Source of the DNA: Oreohelix idahoensis
Taxonomy: Eukaryota > Mollusca > Gastropoda > Stylommatophora > Oreohelicidae
Length of the DNA: 64,000 bases
Assembly (NCBI GenBank): GCA_024509875.1
Contig: JAMPIV010016262.1
Location: 1 to 64,000, forward strand
Reading direction: 5' to 3'
Part shown: piece after piece, positions 1 through 10,753 of the stretch
Layout: each line of letters starts with the position of its first letter
Numbering within the stretch: position 1 is the first letter of the stretch
Program-made: the position numbers and the translations under genes
The notes under the pieces: generated by a model
What the model was told of the DNA's origin: nothing
What the model saw: only the letters and a program-made list of their open reading frames with translations
Databases searched by the model: none

Positions 1-174
1 ACGATATATATTCAAATGAGAAGAAATAAAATGGTGAAAAAAGCGTGCCCGAAAATAGCGATTTCCGTAAACAACGGAAAATCGCGTGATCAGAAGAAAA
101 AAACTGGTGAAAAATTCAAAATAGAACCACAGAATAGGGCCTGTTAAAAGTCAGAATTACAGTGTAGCGTCACA
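1..174 (-). mobile_element. Terminal fragment of a third LTR of the Gag-only family
   Basis: The first 174 bases match the right-hand end of the LTRs that end at 5140 and 10427. The shared text includes the stretches around CGATTTCCGTAAACAAC, AATCGCGTGATCAGAAGAA and GTCAGAATTACAGTGTAGC, and it stops at the same terminal TCACA. The window therefore opens inside another insertion of this family, in the same orientation. Whether it is a solo LTR or the end of a full element cannot be seen. Here the LTR stops only 30 bases from a coding exon. Confidence 0.85.
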
Positions 175-203
175 CTCATTAACAATTAACAACTGAGTCC
201 TAC

Positions 204-287
204 TTCTACCAGTGGTACTCTGACAGCTGTGGGAGTTCTTGGTCTGAAGTCAGTTTGGGACCGGTGGTACAGGGTGATACCATTACC
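204..287 (-). CDS. HSPG2: Perlecan exon: laminin IV domain, C-terminal part
   Basis: This 84-base exon (28 codons, phase 0 at both ends) sits between a cctcag acceptor and a gtagga donor. It translates from GNGITLYHRS to VRVPLVE. Laminin IV (laminin B) domains have this stretch after the DPDVxL segment: a G-N-G-I start, then a basic patch, then a V-x-V-x-L-x-E strand. It is the furthest 3' exon of the gene in the window and follows the exon at 1053-1145. The next exon, which should carry the W that usually follows, lies outside. The reading frame is clean. The phase and domain fit are good, but the exon is short, so its exact ends rest on the splice consensus. Confidence 0.8.
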
Positions 288-1052
288 CTGAGGAAATATT
301 ACATGTACAATTGTTTTGTTCTTCTTTGTACAAAGAAGAGGAAGATATCTGTTTTCTCTGCAAGCATTCTTTAACACACACAAAAACTGACGTCTGCTAA
401 AGGCACAGGTAACTGAACTGTAAAAGTAATGAAAAATCAGACACAAAAATGAGGTATATCGTCTCTAGAAAACATTCCAGAATGTACATCCCTTCTGGAA
501 CATGCACCTGCAAACAAAACATTAACAAAACAAGGTTGACTAAATAATGTATACAATTATGAAATACAAAATTAGGTCATCATCATCTTGTGCTTTCTCT
601 CTGGATGTTGACTATGGAGAAACTTTGCTGCTTACTCAGTTCTGAGGTTTAGAAAATACTCACCGTGTTTTATTCCTGTTCATTCCATTACACAATTGAA
701 GGATCTCTCTGCTTTCCTGTACTTTTCATGTCCTTAATTTTATCCTCTAGTATTTTCCTAATTTTTTAAAATCATGTTGGAGTACTTCTGTTTTCTTCAT
801 TTTCTTTAGCATTTTCATCTTTTTAAATAATGAATAAATTTCAAAATGTCAGGAATAGTTATTTTTTACCTACAAGAGATTATGATAATACCCTTATATG
901 TGTAATCAAAACAAAAGCCCTAAAACCATTCTACTTTTTCACTTTTATTCTTTTTTAGAGAATGCTATATTTAGCACACTTTACTGTCCTTATCATACTA
1001 CACAAGAGAGAAATAAATATGTATTATTAAAAAAACTTTTTCTAGCACTCAC
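288..1052. other. Intron between two laminin IV exons, nothing recognised
   Basis: This AT-rich sequence separates the exons at 204-287 and 1053-1145. I see no coding exon, repeat family or RNA gene in it. Confidence 0.5.
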
Positions 1053-1145
1053 AGAAATGATCACATCAGGGTCACTGGTGGGAACATCAAATCCATCCAC
1101 TTCATAATACACTCGATAGGTCAGTTCCCCACCATAGCTGCTCAG
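1053..1145 (-). CDS. HSPG2: Perlecan exon: laminin IV domain, central part
   Basis: This 93-base exon (31 codons, phase 0-0) has a taaacag acceptor and a gtgagt donor. It reads LSSYGGELTYRVYYEVDGF then DPDVIIS. The S-Y-G-G-x-L-x-Y-x-V-x-Y core and the D-P-D-V hydrophobic end are typical of laminin IV domains, where they directly follow the YYW...QYL segment. That segment is on the exon at 10530-10703, and both exons share phase 0, so they join in frame. The intron between them has been stretched to more than 9 kb, mostly by an LTR element. Confidence 0.88.
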
Positions 1146-1279
1146 CTGTTTAACAAATAAAGAAAAAGAGTAGGAATATCAGTGTTCATTTAACACACTT
1201 TCTATTAAAAATTTTAGTTTCAATTAAAAGAAGTACAATTCAGCAAGCAACTCACACAAGTTGTTATACTATGAAAACA

Positions 1280-2220
1280 CAGAACTGATGAAATTCATGA
1301 AAGCCAATGATAATGGATAATGCTTCTGTTTCCATCTGACATTAGTTCCTCTCAACATCAGTCATAGTTTTAGATGCAAAAGTTATATGATTCTCTGACA
1401 CATTTGGATACTGTTGAGAAAGACCATCTCCAGTCATGTAATCACTGGCATGCTTGGATCAAAATGTTTCAAATGTGTAGGATCAATGACTGCTCTTTTC
1501 AAAGCTTGACAAGCATTCTCCTGAGCCTTGCACAAAGTGAAAGGACCATTCTTTTTTCTTTATATGTGGAGTAGATAAGCCAGCTGGGAAAAACTGAACC
1601 TGTGGTAATAATGTATCTTCCCTAAAAACAACTTAAACTGAGTCAAGCTTCTGTATTAGGTAGGTGTTTTATAAAGCAATACTGCAGTCATAAGGTTGTA
1701 GACCATTTACAGATATGATATTGCCCAAAAGAGTCAACTTCTGATTTAAAGAAGTCACATTTGGACTGGTTTCAATGTAGATCATAATGATCCAGGCAAC
1801 AAAATAAATCTTCAAGTGTTTGAAGATGCTCTTCATATGCTCCTTCAGTGACAATAATGTGATCCAGATAATTGGGTCAGCCATCGAGGCTCATACTGAT
1901 TTGCTCTATAAATCATTGAAAAATGGCACAGGCACTGGCTATTCCAAATGGTAATCTCTAATATGAAAAAAGTTTACGTTGTGTGAAGATGACAGCAAGT
2001 TCACAGTCTGTGAGCAGACATAGGAAAGGTACATTTTCAAGAAGTGTTGCCAATTCTGAAGCTTTGAAAAAAAAAAAAAAATCAAGTCATTGAATATGTT
2101 CCATCATCAACTATAAATTGCTAATGACCTTTAAATCATCTCATATTCTGACAGTCCTATCTGTTTTGGCACAATGATGATAGAAACACTGCAAAAACCT
2201 TAATAACTTAACAAGACATC
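1280..2220 (-). pseudogene. Decayed Ty3/gypsy RT-RNase H fragment
   Basis: On the minus strand, conceptual translation in shifting frames gives successive Ty3/gypsy pol blocks. Near 2170-2190 there is a TVRI...DLK-like segment. Near 1960 there is RLPFGIASA followed by a FIEQ-like stretch. Near 1850 there is NYLDHIIVTEGAYEEHLQ, where the catalytic YxDD has become YLDH. Near 1700 there is a ...VNGLQP stretch, and near 1390 an ITFASKTMTD-like RNase H stretch. Stops and frame changes interrupt it throughout. The sequence is unlike the two LTR elements elsewhere in the window, so it is a separate, older insertion. No LTRs were found for it. Confidence 0.72.
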
Positions 2221-2493
2221 AGAGCAGAATAACTCTGAACTTTATTTAATGCCACAAAAAATACTGACAATTGTTACACTAAAGTAACTTTCTGAATGTC
2301 TGAAGCACTACTGAATGTCTCTTGTATGAATGTAAGTAATGTCTATACCTAGGTTAGGGGAGGAAAAAACCACACTCAAAACCCCACGCACATGAGTGTA
2401 CATCAACACACACTCAATATGCAAAGGAATGGGAGACAGCTTTCACAGGGATAAAGATGACATGGAAATGTTCTGACTTGTTGGCAGACGGCA

Positions 2494-5140
2494 TGTCACG
2501 AAGTGGTTTTAAGTTTATAGAGTTTGCCTGAATGAAAGCAAGACCCTAGTATGAGAAAGTCTGAGAAGATAGAATTAGATGGAAAATGACATGCCTGTGG
2601 ACAGGTGATACTATTGGCTCAAGAGATAGACCCAGGATTTGAATCTCCCCCTGCCGCTTCGTGACTAAAAAAATGGCTATAGTCTCCCCGCCTCTGACTG
2701 CCTTGAAACACAAGGAGATAAGGTGTATAAATACGACCACGTGACACCACTATACAGACGACGTAAAGTAAGTATAGTAAAGAGTAGAATCTGATCCAGT
2801 AAATATATGTATATATATTTATTTACAACAATAAAGCATTAAAATGTCATCATCAAGCAATCACATAAAAAGCGTGCGCTGTTGCACGGCCTGAAAAAAA
2901 AAACCAAGTAACAATGAAAGTAGGTAGACACTGAAAAAAACCCAACCCCCAAATCACATTCACTCTTTCTGTCACCCTGCTGAGGAACAATAAAATGATT
3001 AGTGATTTAATCTACTCTGATATTGTGGGGCTGTCAACTTTAGCCTCCACTCTCTAACACAACTAAGATTTTACTGTCTTAGTCCTGCTGACTCTTCCTC
3101 AACGACCATCTACACAGCTTTCCACTTGTTAGGCGATATGCGCCGCTATCTAACACCACTGGAAATGCTAAAATAATAGACTTGGAGTAACACAATGGCT
3201 CAGTGTCTATCCTTCAACTGGATACTGAAGACCCTACTGGTCCTGTCTATTTTCTCCCTCCTTCTCTCTCTCTCTATCTCTCTCTCTCTATTGCTCTTGG
3301 TCTCAGTGTCTCTCCAACACTCGCCGACTGATGATGCTGCGTCTCCGTTACGCTCTCCTCTCGTTCCTTTCAAGACCAGGCATGGTAACCCTGTCACCTG
3401 TTCCTGAATTCTGCGATGATGATGAAGAAGTTCTGGCGTCAAGCATGAGGTACTTGATGAACTGTCGACAAAACTTCTCTGCTGCTGAATAGCTTCCCTC
3501 TTTTAACCCGCTCCGGAGTTAGAGGAAAAAAAACCCCCCACAGCCTTGATTTCCGGCTGTACAAAATTGAAACCAGTCTCACGGCCACCTGCCGTTGCTA
3601 GAGACTATAATAGCGATGCTCGAGGCTGTATGATAAATAAACCACAGTCCAGCTGAAGCATAGGGACTTCACTGCCAGAGACCATAGGTCTGACCCTTAA
3701 GATAGGTCCTGTTGCCGTGGGTAATTTTGCACATGGGCAAATTTACGCTCCCCCACTATTCTTGCCGCGACTCGCTGAAATTAAAATAAAATGCGTCTAT
3801 TGTATAACAATTCCAACCTAACGCATCTCTAACCTAACTCCCCTTCACTCGTCATGTACAACAATAATAAAATAATATTGCCCACGTGGCTCACTCGTCA
3901 TGTACAACAATACAAAAATTAATATTACCCACGTGGCACTTAAATCTCTCTCCTCCCTCTCCCCTTCTCTTGTTCTAAAAAACGATACATAAAATATTTC
4001 TATTCCATGTGGCACTTAAATCTCCCTCCTCCTCTCTCTCTCTCAACTAAAATCCGCCAGCCAAATAACCAACCTGTCTGACGGGCCACTTGGCCGTCAC
4101 ACATGGCTACCCACGTGTCAACATTTTCAACTCGGGAACTTCGTTTGTCCGAAATTCCGGGGTCTCCCTTTTTTTAACATTTACACATGAGGTTTCCTAC
4201 TTAAGCCCCAATTTAAATGAAATATCGCTATAGGAATAGTTTACTCCTCTAAGCAGTATAATTCACTTACAACATAAATCTGAACCCTCCGACAATATTT
4301 CTCACATTTAAGGCTCGGTAAAATTAACGAACGCACCAGGGATTTCCCCATAAAATTACATTAGTAAATACACAGAAATAAATGGTGGTTTTACATAACA
4401 TTCTACAAATATGGGCACACGTGTTTCTCACAACTTCCCACACTCCTATCTACTGCCAAAATCATAGAAAGAATAAGCACACTGTTGCATTTACTTCGTT
4501 CTTCAAAAAATGATAATGGATGGCACTATCGTTTATTTTAAAACTGAAAAGTTAATGTCCCCTGAAGAAAGTTTAACTACGGGCGGCGAAATTCTAAAAA
4601 ACCCACTAATAAGTAAAATGATGAATAAAAATAGTTACATACCGATTATCGCTGGTTTTTCCCACAGTGGAGAACGATAATTACGACGTCCTACGGCCAG
4701 GCAATTATTTCTTCAGAGACAATTGCCCGCGGTTTCCTCCCTCATTATATACAAGAGAAAACACCCACGCGAATTCTCTCCTGAGCATACCCTAGCTTTC
4801 CCTCGACCAATGGAAACGCTCAGAAAAAATAAACTAACTTCGACCCACGCAAATTTGGATTTGTCCAAAAAATCACGCAACTGCGTTTCTGACGCGTGTC
4901 TAAAAATTGCGTCAACGGAAAATCGCCAGAAGAAAATAAAAACCACGTGTAAAATAAATCTACCGTTTCCGCCTTGCAAAAAAAATACCAAACATAAAAT
5001 GGTGAAGGAGTGCCCGAAAATGACGATTTCCGTAAACAACAAAAAATCGCGTGATCAGAAGAAAGTAAAACTGGTGAAAATTCAAAATAGAACCACAGAA
5101 TCGGGCCTGTTAAAAGTCAGAATTACAGTGTAGCATCACA
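2494..5140 (-). repeat. 3' LTR (relative to its minus-strand coding) of the Gag-only element
   Basis: This direct repeat of 2,647 bp is unusually long for a Ty3-type LTR. It contains a CT-rich microsatellite near 3260-3295 and two CACTCGTCATGTACAACAATA-like sub-repeats near 3847-3930. Over most of its length it matches the 7852-10427 copy with only scattered substitutions. The segment around 4850-5010 is quite different between the two. Short open frames in the repeat, such as 3195-3407, look non-coding. Confidence 0.9.
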
Positions 5141-5143
5141 TAA

Positions 5144-5155
5144 GTCCCCCCTTTC
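5144..5155 (-). other. Polypurine tract of the Gag-only element
   Basis: Immediately inside the LTR that ends at 5140, the minus strand reads GAAAGGGGGGAC. This is a classic polypurine tract for plus-strand DNA priming next to the 3' LTR, and it confirms that the element is transcribed on the minus strand. Confidence 0.75.
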
Positions 5156-5229
5156 AAGTACGGGAACCGTGCTAAATCACTGAAATCTCTGGGTTTCATA
5201 CTGGCCTGTATCTAGATCTACATCCCGAT

Positions 5230-6990
5230 CTAATCACTGTCATAATTAGGATTGTCATACAGGCCCATCTCCATATCCTTGAGAATCTTTACAAGCCCTG
5301 GATCGTGAGGGTCACGCCTGGTGATATCCTCCTGGCGACTGCAACTTGACTGGTCACCCTTCCTCCTCCCTCTCATGTGTCTCCTTTGCCCACGAATTTT
5401 CCTGGCGGCGCGTGGTAAATAATGATTACCAGATGGTGCAGCCTCCCAGTGTTTTGAAACAGACTGACTGGCTTGGCCAGACATCGCCGTAACAGGACGT
5501 AACCGTTTGCGGTTGACTGAAGAACCGCGCACATGTTCCTTCTTGTCAGTATTTCCCTCCCTTGAGAGATGTAATACCATCGGGGGCCTAATTCCCGTCG
5601 ACAAAGAAGATCCTTCCGAAATCATAGACGTCACCGATGTAAAACCTTTAGGCTTACCAGGGGTGACAGGCGTATACGCCTCTGTAAATAACATTCCCCT
5701 GTCTTTAGAGGCTTCCCTCCTCTTCATCGCAAGACAGGGATGTTTGAGCTCCCGTGGGGCTCCGTGAATTTGGGGCTTTCCCCTTTCACTTCTCTGGCCT
5801 GCAGTAGGCCCCCTTGCGTTAGCAAGGATCGGTGTGGTTGGGTTTCCCAAAACTAAGTATGGGCTTCCCAGGATGAAATCATGTGCTGGCTGTGCCATTA
5901 CAGCTGCCTTGATGGTGCCAGACACAAACTTGCATTTCACCTCGATATTGGCGACGGGCAACCGTTGTGAGATACCTCTTCTCAAAATGCCACCAATCTC
6001 AACTATTTCTCCGGTCCATTGCCCTGGTTTCACCAAATGACGAGCGATGATACTGGGGTAAGTAAGCCCGCTGTCAAACAAACACGTAGTGGCCGTCCCA
6101 TTCACTACGGCTGGTCCACTGTTAGAGAACAACTTCTCTGCCTGGACTGGTTCCCATTTATTCCCTTTAGTCCATCTCACCGGTCTTAAACAAGCTGCAT
6201 GATGAGCTGGGGGTTTGTTCATGCACCGGGATGTCCAGTGGGAGGTGGTTCGACAATTTCGACAATACCTCTCATTATCTCCCCTGTTCCTAGCAGGTTC
6301 CTGAGAGGTGGTTGGCTGTGCTCTGTTATGCTGCTGGGGGCGCAAGTTAAAACCAGAATGAGGCTCCTTGCAAGAAGGTCCTGGTTGCTGATGAGCTGGT
6401 GAAGTAGCCGACTGCGATGATGAAGCTCCTTTGTCTGGGGCTGGCAGGTCTGGGTTTTTCCGTTTCTGTCCCAGTACTTCGGCCTGTGCTGTCTGGTACC
6501 TTTCCGCGAACATGATAATCTGATCAAGTTGCTGGGCACCCTGCTCTGCCAGATACCGCCTCAAGTCGGGGGACATGTTTGCCTTGACTTGTTCACACAG
6601 AACTAACTCCTCCAACCCTTCAAAAGTTTTCGCCAGTCCTGACAGTTCCCTCCACCGGGTTAGGTAATTTCTCACCCGCTCAGCAAACTGTGCGAAACTC
6701 TCTCCCTTCTCCGGCCTGCTCTCCCTGAACATGGTTTGGCATTTGCGGGGTGTCCACTGAAACCTTTGCAACAAAGCGTTTCGCAGAGCCTCAAAGTTGT
6801 TCTGGTCGTCTATGAGCATCTTGTTGTACACTTCATAAGCATGACCTTTCAAAGATTGTGATAATTTCAGGCACCAAAGACTCTCATCCAACCCGTATGC
6901 CTTTGCCATCCTTTGAAATTTCTCCAAAAACACGTCAATCTTCTCATTCCCATTAGGGAACGAGTCAAATGGGAAGCTCATGGCTGCCAT
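5230..6990 (-). CDS. gag-pro: Gag-protease polyprotein of the Gag-only LTR element
   Basis: This 586-residue frame has an alpha-helical retrotransposon capsid-like region at about residues 10-170. A basic, P/Q/S-rich linker follows, then a CCHC zinc knuckle (C243, C246, H251, C256; spacing C-x2-C-x4-H-x4-C). A retropepsin-like segment follows with D-S-G at 306-308 and a later hydrophobic-ILGSPYL flap-like stretch. The last ~190 residues are basic, low in complexity and unassigned, ending in YDSD. Gag would package the element's RNA into particles and the protease would mature it. The DSG fits the aspartic-protease active-site triad (DTG/DSG). The frame overlaps the upstream 6978-7439 frame by 13 bases in a different phase, so expression needs reinitiation or a -1 shift. 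There is no room for pol before the LTR. Confidence 0.88.
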   Translation of the reverse strand: MAAMSFPFDSFPNGNEKIDVFLEKFQRMAKAYGLDESLWCLKLSQSLKGHAYEVYNKMLIDDQNNFEALRNALLQRFQWTPRKCQTMFRESRPEKGESFAQFAERVRNYLTRWRELSGLAKTFEGLEELVLCEQVKANMSPDLRRYLAEQGAQQLDQIIMFAERYQTAQAEVLGQKRKNPDLPAPDKGASSSQSATSPAHQQPGPSCKEPHSGFNLRPQQHNRAQPTTSQEPARNRGDNERYCRNCRTTSHWTSRCMNKPPAHHAACLRPVRWTKGNKWEPVQAEKLFSNSGPAVVNGTATTCLFDSGLTYPSIIARHLVKPGQWTGEIVEIGGILRRGISQRLPVANIEVKCKFVSGTIKAAVMAQPAHDFILGSPYLVLGNPTTPILANARGPTAGQRSERGKPQIHGAPRELKHPCLAMKRREASKDRGMLFTEAYTPVTPGKPKGFTSVTSMISEGSSLSTGIRPPMVLHLSREGNTDKKEHVRGSSVNRKRLRPVTAMSGQASQSVSKHWEAAPSGNHYLPRAARKIRGQRRHMRGRRKGDQSSCSRQEDITRRDPHDPGLVKILKDMEMGLYDNPNYDSD

Positions 6991-7439
6991 CCGGGGCCCT
7001 CCGTTTCCTGAGGTGTCGGTTGCTCCTGCTTCGGGTGAATCGCCATTAGCTGAACTGCCTCCGAAGCTCGGTACTGCAGTTCCAGAGAACGCAGGGCAAG
7101 TTCATGCTGTCTCTCTGCTGCCTTCTCTGCTGCTTGTCTCTCTGCTTGCCTCTCTGCTGCTTCTGCGGCGGCTATCCTTTCCTCTTTCGCTGCTTCTGCG
7201 GCGGCTATCCTTTCCTCTTTTGCTGCTTCTTCGGCGGCTATCCTTTGCCTTTCCTCAATTTCTGCGGCAGCTGCCCTGTCCTCTTTCTCTTTCTCTCGCT
7301 GATTATGCCTATCAGTTTCCCTTATCAGGTAGGCCTTAGTCTCCTCCTTATCCATTCCCATATCCTGAGCCGATTCACGCCAGGCAGCTCGTAACTTGGC
7401 CATATCCGCCATCTTACCTGTAAACTGCGGTAAGTTCAC
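6978..7439 (-). CDS. N-terminal Gag coiled-coil ORF of the Gag-only element
   Basis: This 153-residue frame starts with a short helical segment (LRAAWRESAQDMGM) and continues into a highly charged A/E/R/K coiled coil from about residue 45 to 125. The coiled coil includes near-perfect repeats of AAKEERIAAAE, matched by a ~30-base tandem repeat in the DNA near 7165-7255. Similar N-terminal coiled coils occur in other metazoan Ty3-type Gags, including the element at 16114-25447. It is probably the N-terminal part of Gag, split from the capsid frame by a phase change near 6980. The stop overlaps the next ATG (ATGGCAGCCATGA), an arrangement that would allow coupled re-start. Confidence 0.8.
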   Translation of the reverse strand: MNLPQFTGKMADMAKLRAAWRESAQDMGMDKEETKAYLIRETDRHNQREKEKEDRAAAAEIEERQRIAAEEAAKEERIAAAEAAKEERIAAAEAAERQAERQAAEKAAERQHELALRSLELQYRASEAVQLMAIHPKQEQPTPQETEGPGWQP

Positions 7440-7851
7440 AACTGACAGAAAATGACAGAAAGGAGAACAAAAGGAAGGAACTGCCTGTTACGTAATAGGA
7501 AATATTCCCTCTATAACCGCTGTCCCAACCAGAACTCAGACTAGCACCAAGTCTGAAAAACCTAAAAAATTGTGTTAAGAAGTTACCAAAACCTGAAATT
7601 ACCTTCCTGTTAAAGAAAAATATGTCGGTATGCCATCAATTACCTCTACGTCATGTACATCGAAATACCCCAAAATCTACTTGACTGTAACCTGTGGAAA
7701 AACCTATAACTGGATCAGTTCTAATAGCTCAAGTCTAGGGGATATTTAAAGAAAAATCTATACTCAGAAAACTTTCTATAGAGACAATCTATGAATATAG
7801 ATCACAGAATTGATCTCACCAGAATGATCCACCGGATGATTGCCGCCCACT
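7440..7851 (-). other. 5' leader and primer-binding-site region of the Gag-only element
   Basis: This is the roughly 410-base untranslated leader between the 5' LTR (ending at 7852 on the minus strand) and the first ORF. Two bases inside the LTR edge the minus strand reads TGGGCGGCAATCATCCGG, which begins with the TGG expected of a tRNA primer-binding site. I cannot assign the tRNA by eye. Confidence 0.5.
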
Positions 7852-10427
7852 TGTCACGAAGTGGTTTTAAGTTGATAGAGTTTGCCTGAATGAAAGCAAG
7901 ACCCTAGTATGAGAAAGTCTGAGAAGATAGAATTAGATGGAAAATGACATGCCTGTGGACAGGTGAGACTATTGGCTCAAGAGATAGACCCAGGATTTGA
8001 ATCTCCCCCTGCCGCTTCATGACTAAAAAAAATGGCTATAGTCTCCCCGCCTCTGACTGCCTTGAAACACAAGGAGATAAGGTGTATAAATACGACCACA
8101 GACACCACTATACAGACGACGTAAAGTAAGTATAGTAAAGAGTAGAATCTGATCCAGTAAATATATGTATATATATTTATTTACAACAATAAAGCATTAA
8201 AATGTCATCATCAAGCAATCACATAAAAAGCGTGCGCTGTTGCACGGCCTGAAAAAAAAAAAAACCAAGTAACAATGAAAGTAGGTAGACACTGAAAAAA
8301 ACCCAACCCCCAAATCACATTCACTCTTTCTGTCACCCTGCTGAGGAACAATAAAATGATTAGTGATTTAATCTACTCTGATATTGTGGGGCTGTCAACT
8401 TTAGCCTCCACTCTCTAACACAACTAAGATTTTACTGTCTTAGTCCTGCTGACTCTTCCTCAACGACCATCTACACAGCTTTCCACTTGTTAGGCGATAT
8501 GCGCCGCTATCTAACACCACTGGAAATGCTAAAATAATAGACTTGGAGTAACACAATGGCTCAGTGTCTATCCTTCAACTGGATACTGAAGACCCTACTG
8601 GTCCTGTCTATTTTCTCCCTCCTTCTCTCTCTCTCTATCTCTCTCTCTCTATTGCTCTTGGTCTCAGTGTCTCTCCAACACTCGCCGACTGATGATGCTG
8701 CGTCTCCGTTACGCTCTCCTCTCGTTCCTTTCAAGACCAGGCATGGTAACCCTGTCACCTGTTCCTGAATTCTGCGATGATGATGATGAAGTTCTGGCGT
8801 CAAGCATGAGGTACTTGATGAACTGTCGACAAAACTTCTCTGCTGCTGAATAGCTTCCCTCTTTTAACCCGCTCCGGAGTTAGAGGGAAAAAAATCCCCC
8901 CACAGCCTTGATTTCCGGCTGTACAAAATTGAAACCAGTCTCATGGCCACCTGCCGTTGCTAGAGACTATAATAGCGATGCTCGAGGCTGTATGATAAAT
9001 AAACCACAGTCCAGCTGAAGCATAGGGACTTCACTGCCAGAGACCATAGGTCTGACCCTTAAGATAGGTCCTGTTGCCGTGGGTAATTTTGCACATGGGC
9101 AAATTTACGCTCCCCCACTATTCTTGCCGCGACTCGCTGAAATTAAAATAAAATGCGTCTATTGTATAACAATTCCAACCTAACGCATCTCTAACCTAAC
9201 TCCCCTTCACTCGTCATGTACAACAATACATAAAATAATATTGCCCATGTGGCTCACTCGTCATGTACAACAATACAAAAATTAATATTACCCACGTGGC
9301 ACTTAAATCTCTCTCCTCCCTCTCCCCTTCTCTCGTTCTAAAAAACGATACATAAAATATTTCTATTCCACGTGGCACTTAAATCTCCCTCCTCCTCTCT
9401 CTCTCTCAACTAAAATCCGCCAGCCAAATAACCAACCTGTCTGACGGGCCACTTGGCTGTCACACATGGCTACCCACGTGTCAACATTTTCAACTTGGGA
9501 ACTTCGTTTGTCCGAAATTCCGGGGTCTCCCTTTTTTTAACATTTACACATGAGGTTTCCTACTTAAGCCCCAATTTAAATGAAATATCGCTATAGGAAT
9601 AGTTTACTCCTCTAAGCAGTATAATTCACTTACAACATAAATCTGAACCCTCCGACAATATTTCTCACATTTAAGGCTCAGTAAAATTAACGAACGCACC
9701 AGGGATTTCCCCATAAAATTACATTAGTAAATACACAGAAATAAATGGTGGTTTTACATAACATTCTACAAATATGGGCACACGTGTTTCTCACAACTTC
9801 CCACACTCCTATCTACTGCCAAAATCATAGAAAGAATAAGCACACTGTTGCATTTACTTCGTTCTTCAAAAAATGATAATGGATGGCACTATCGTTTATT
9901 TTAAAACTGAAAAGTTAATGTCCCCTGAAGAAATTAACTACGGGCGAAATTCTAAAAAACCCACTAATAAGTAAAACGATGAATAAAAATAGTTACATAC
10001 CGATTATCGCTGGTTTTTCCCACAGTGGAGAACGATAATTACGACGTCCTACGGCCAGGCAATTATTTCTTCAGAGACAATTGCCCGCGGTTTCCTCCCT
10101 CATTATATACAAGAGAAAACACCCACGCGAATTCTCTCCTGAGCATACCCTAGCTTTCCCTCGACCAATGGAAACGCTCAGAAAAAATAAACTAACTTCG
10201 ACCCACGCAAATGGATTTGAAAAACACGCAACTACCGCGTGTCTAACAATTGCGTCACGTCCACCCACGTGCGTTTCCGCCTTGCGTCATACAGGAGTGC
10301 CCGAAAATGACGATTTCCGTAAACAACAAAAAATCGCGTGATCAGAAGAAAGTAAAACTGGTGAAAATTCAAAATAGAACCACAGAATCGGGCCTGTTAA
10401 AAGTCAGAATTACAGTGTAGCATCACA
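7852..10427 (-). repeat. 5' LTR (relative to its minus-strand coding) of the Gag-only element
   Basis: This is the second long terminal repeat, 2,576 bp. It shares start, end and nearly all internal sequence with 2494-5140. The main exception is about 10205-10300, where the two LTRs carry different, only partly alignable sequence; this accounts for most of the length difference. This LTR would hold the promoter of the minus-strand transcript. Confidence 0.9.
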
Positions 10428-10529
10428 CGGCAGGAAGGCTAGGCATTAATTAGTTATCAACCTATGCCCCCACATAGAACTAAAGGATATGTGAATGAAA
10501 AAATAACAAGTCATGATGACACTACTCAC

Positions 10530-10703
10530 TCTCTTGCTCAAATACTGATATGGTAGAGACCAGTAGTAACTGCCTGTCCTCAGTACATTGTTGAAGTCTC
10601 TCACTTCAAACTCCCTAGAGGCAGGGATGTACTGAACAAAGCCTTGCTCTGTTGGTTCTAGAGTTGTACGTCTCACGAGGGCAACCTGGTTGCCAAGAGT
10701 TAT
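10530..10703 (-). CDS. HSPG2: Perlecan exon: laminin IV domain, N-terminal part
   Basis: This 174-base exon (58 codons, phase 0-0) lies between a tttacag acceptor and a gtgagt donor. It reads ITLGNQVALVRRTTLEP, then FVQYIPASREFEV, then GSYYWSLPYQYLSKR. The V-x-Y-I-P start and the Y-Y-W-S-L-P-x-Q-Y-L signature are laminin IV hallmarks, immediately before the SYGG strand carried by 1053-1145. The frame is clean. It joins the laminin-EGF-like exon at 12307-12431 upstream in the transcript. The right LTR of the Gag-only element ends only about 100 bases downstream of its donor, so that insertion landed very close to the exon. Confidence 0.9.
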
Positions 10704-10753
10704 CTGTAAATACACAAGATAATTACAAAATTTAATTCTTAAACTCTTGTGGC

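Larger units (their letters stand above)
2494..10427 (-). mobile_element. Complete Gag-protease-only LTR retrotransposon (TR-GAG-like)
   Basis: Two long direct repeats (2494-5140 and 7852-10427) begin TGTCACGAAG and end GCATCACA, the usual TG...CA termini. They flank a 2.7-kb internal region. A perfect 5-bp target duplication, CGGCA, lies outside the ends (2489-2493 and 10428-10432), so this is one integration event. The internal region encodes, on the minus strand, a coiled-coil ORF and a Gag-protease ORF. The coding frame stops only about 90 bases before the 3' LTR, so RT, RNase H and integrase are absent. The element must depend on enzymes supplied elsewhere. Plant TR-GAG elements have a comparable layout. 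It lies in a perlecan intron in the sense orientation. Confidence 0.92.

Noticed and set aside
3195..3407. Hydrophobic 70-residue frame present in both long LTRs (also 8556-8768)
   Set aside because: It covers a CT microsatellite that naturally encodes L/S repeats, and an antisense frame is open too. The two copies match only because LTRs are duplicated.
4723..5133. 136-residue lysine-rich frame in the left LTR
   Set aside because: It lies in the LTR segment that differs from the right LTR, where the frame is disrupted. No domain is visible.
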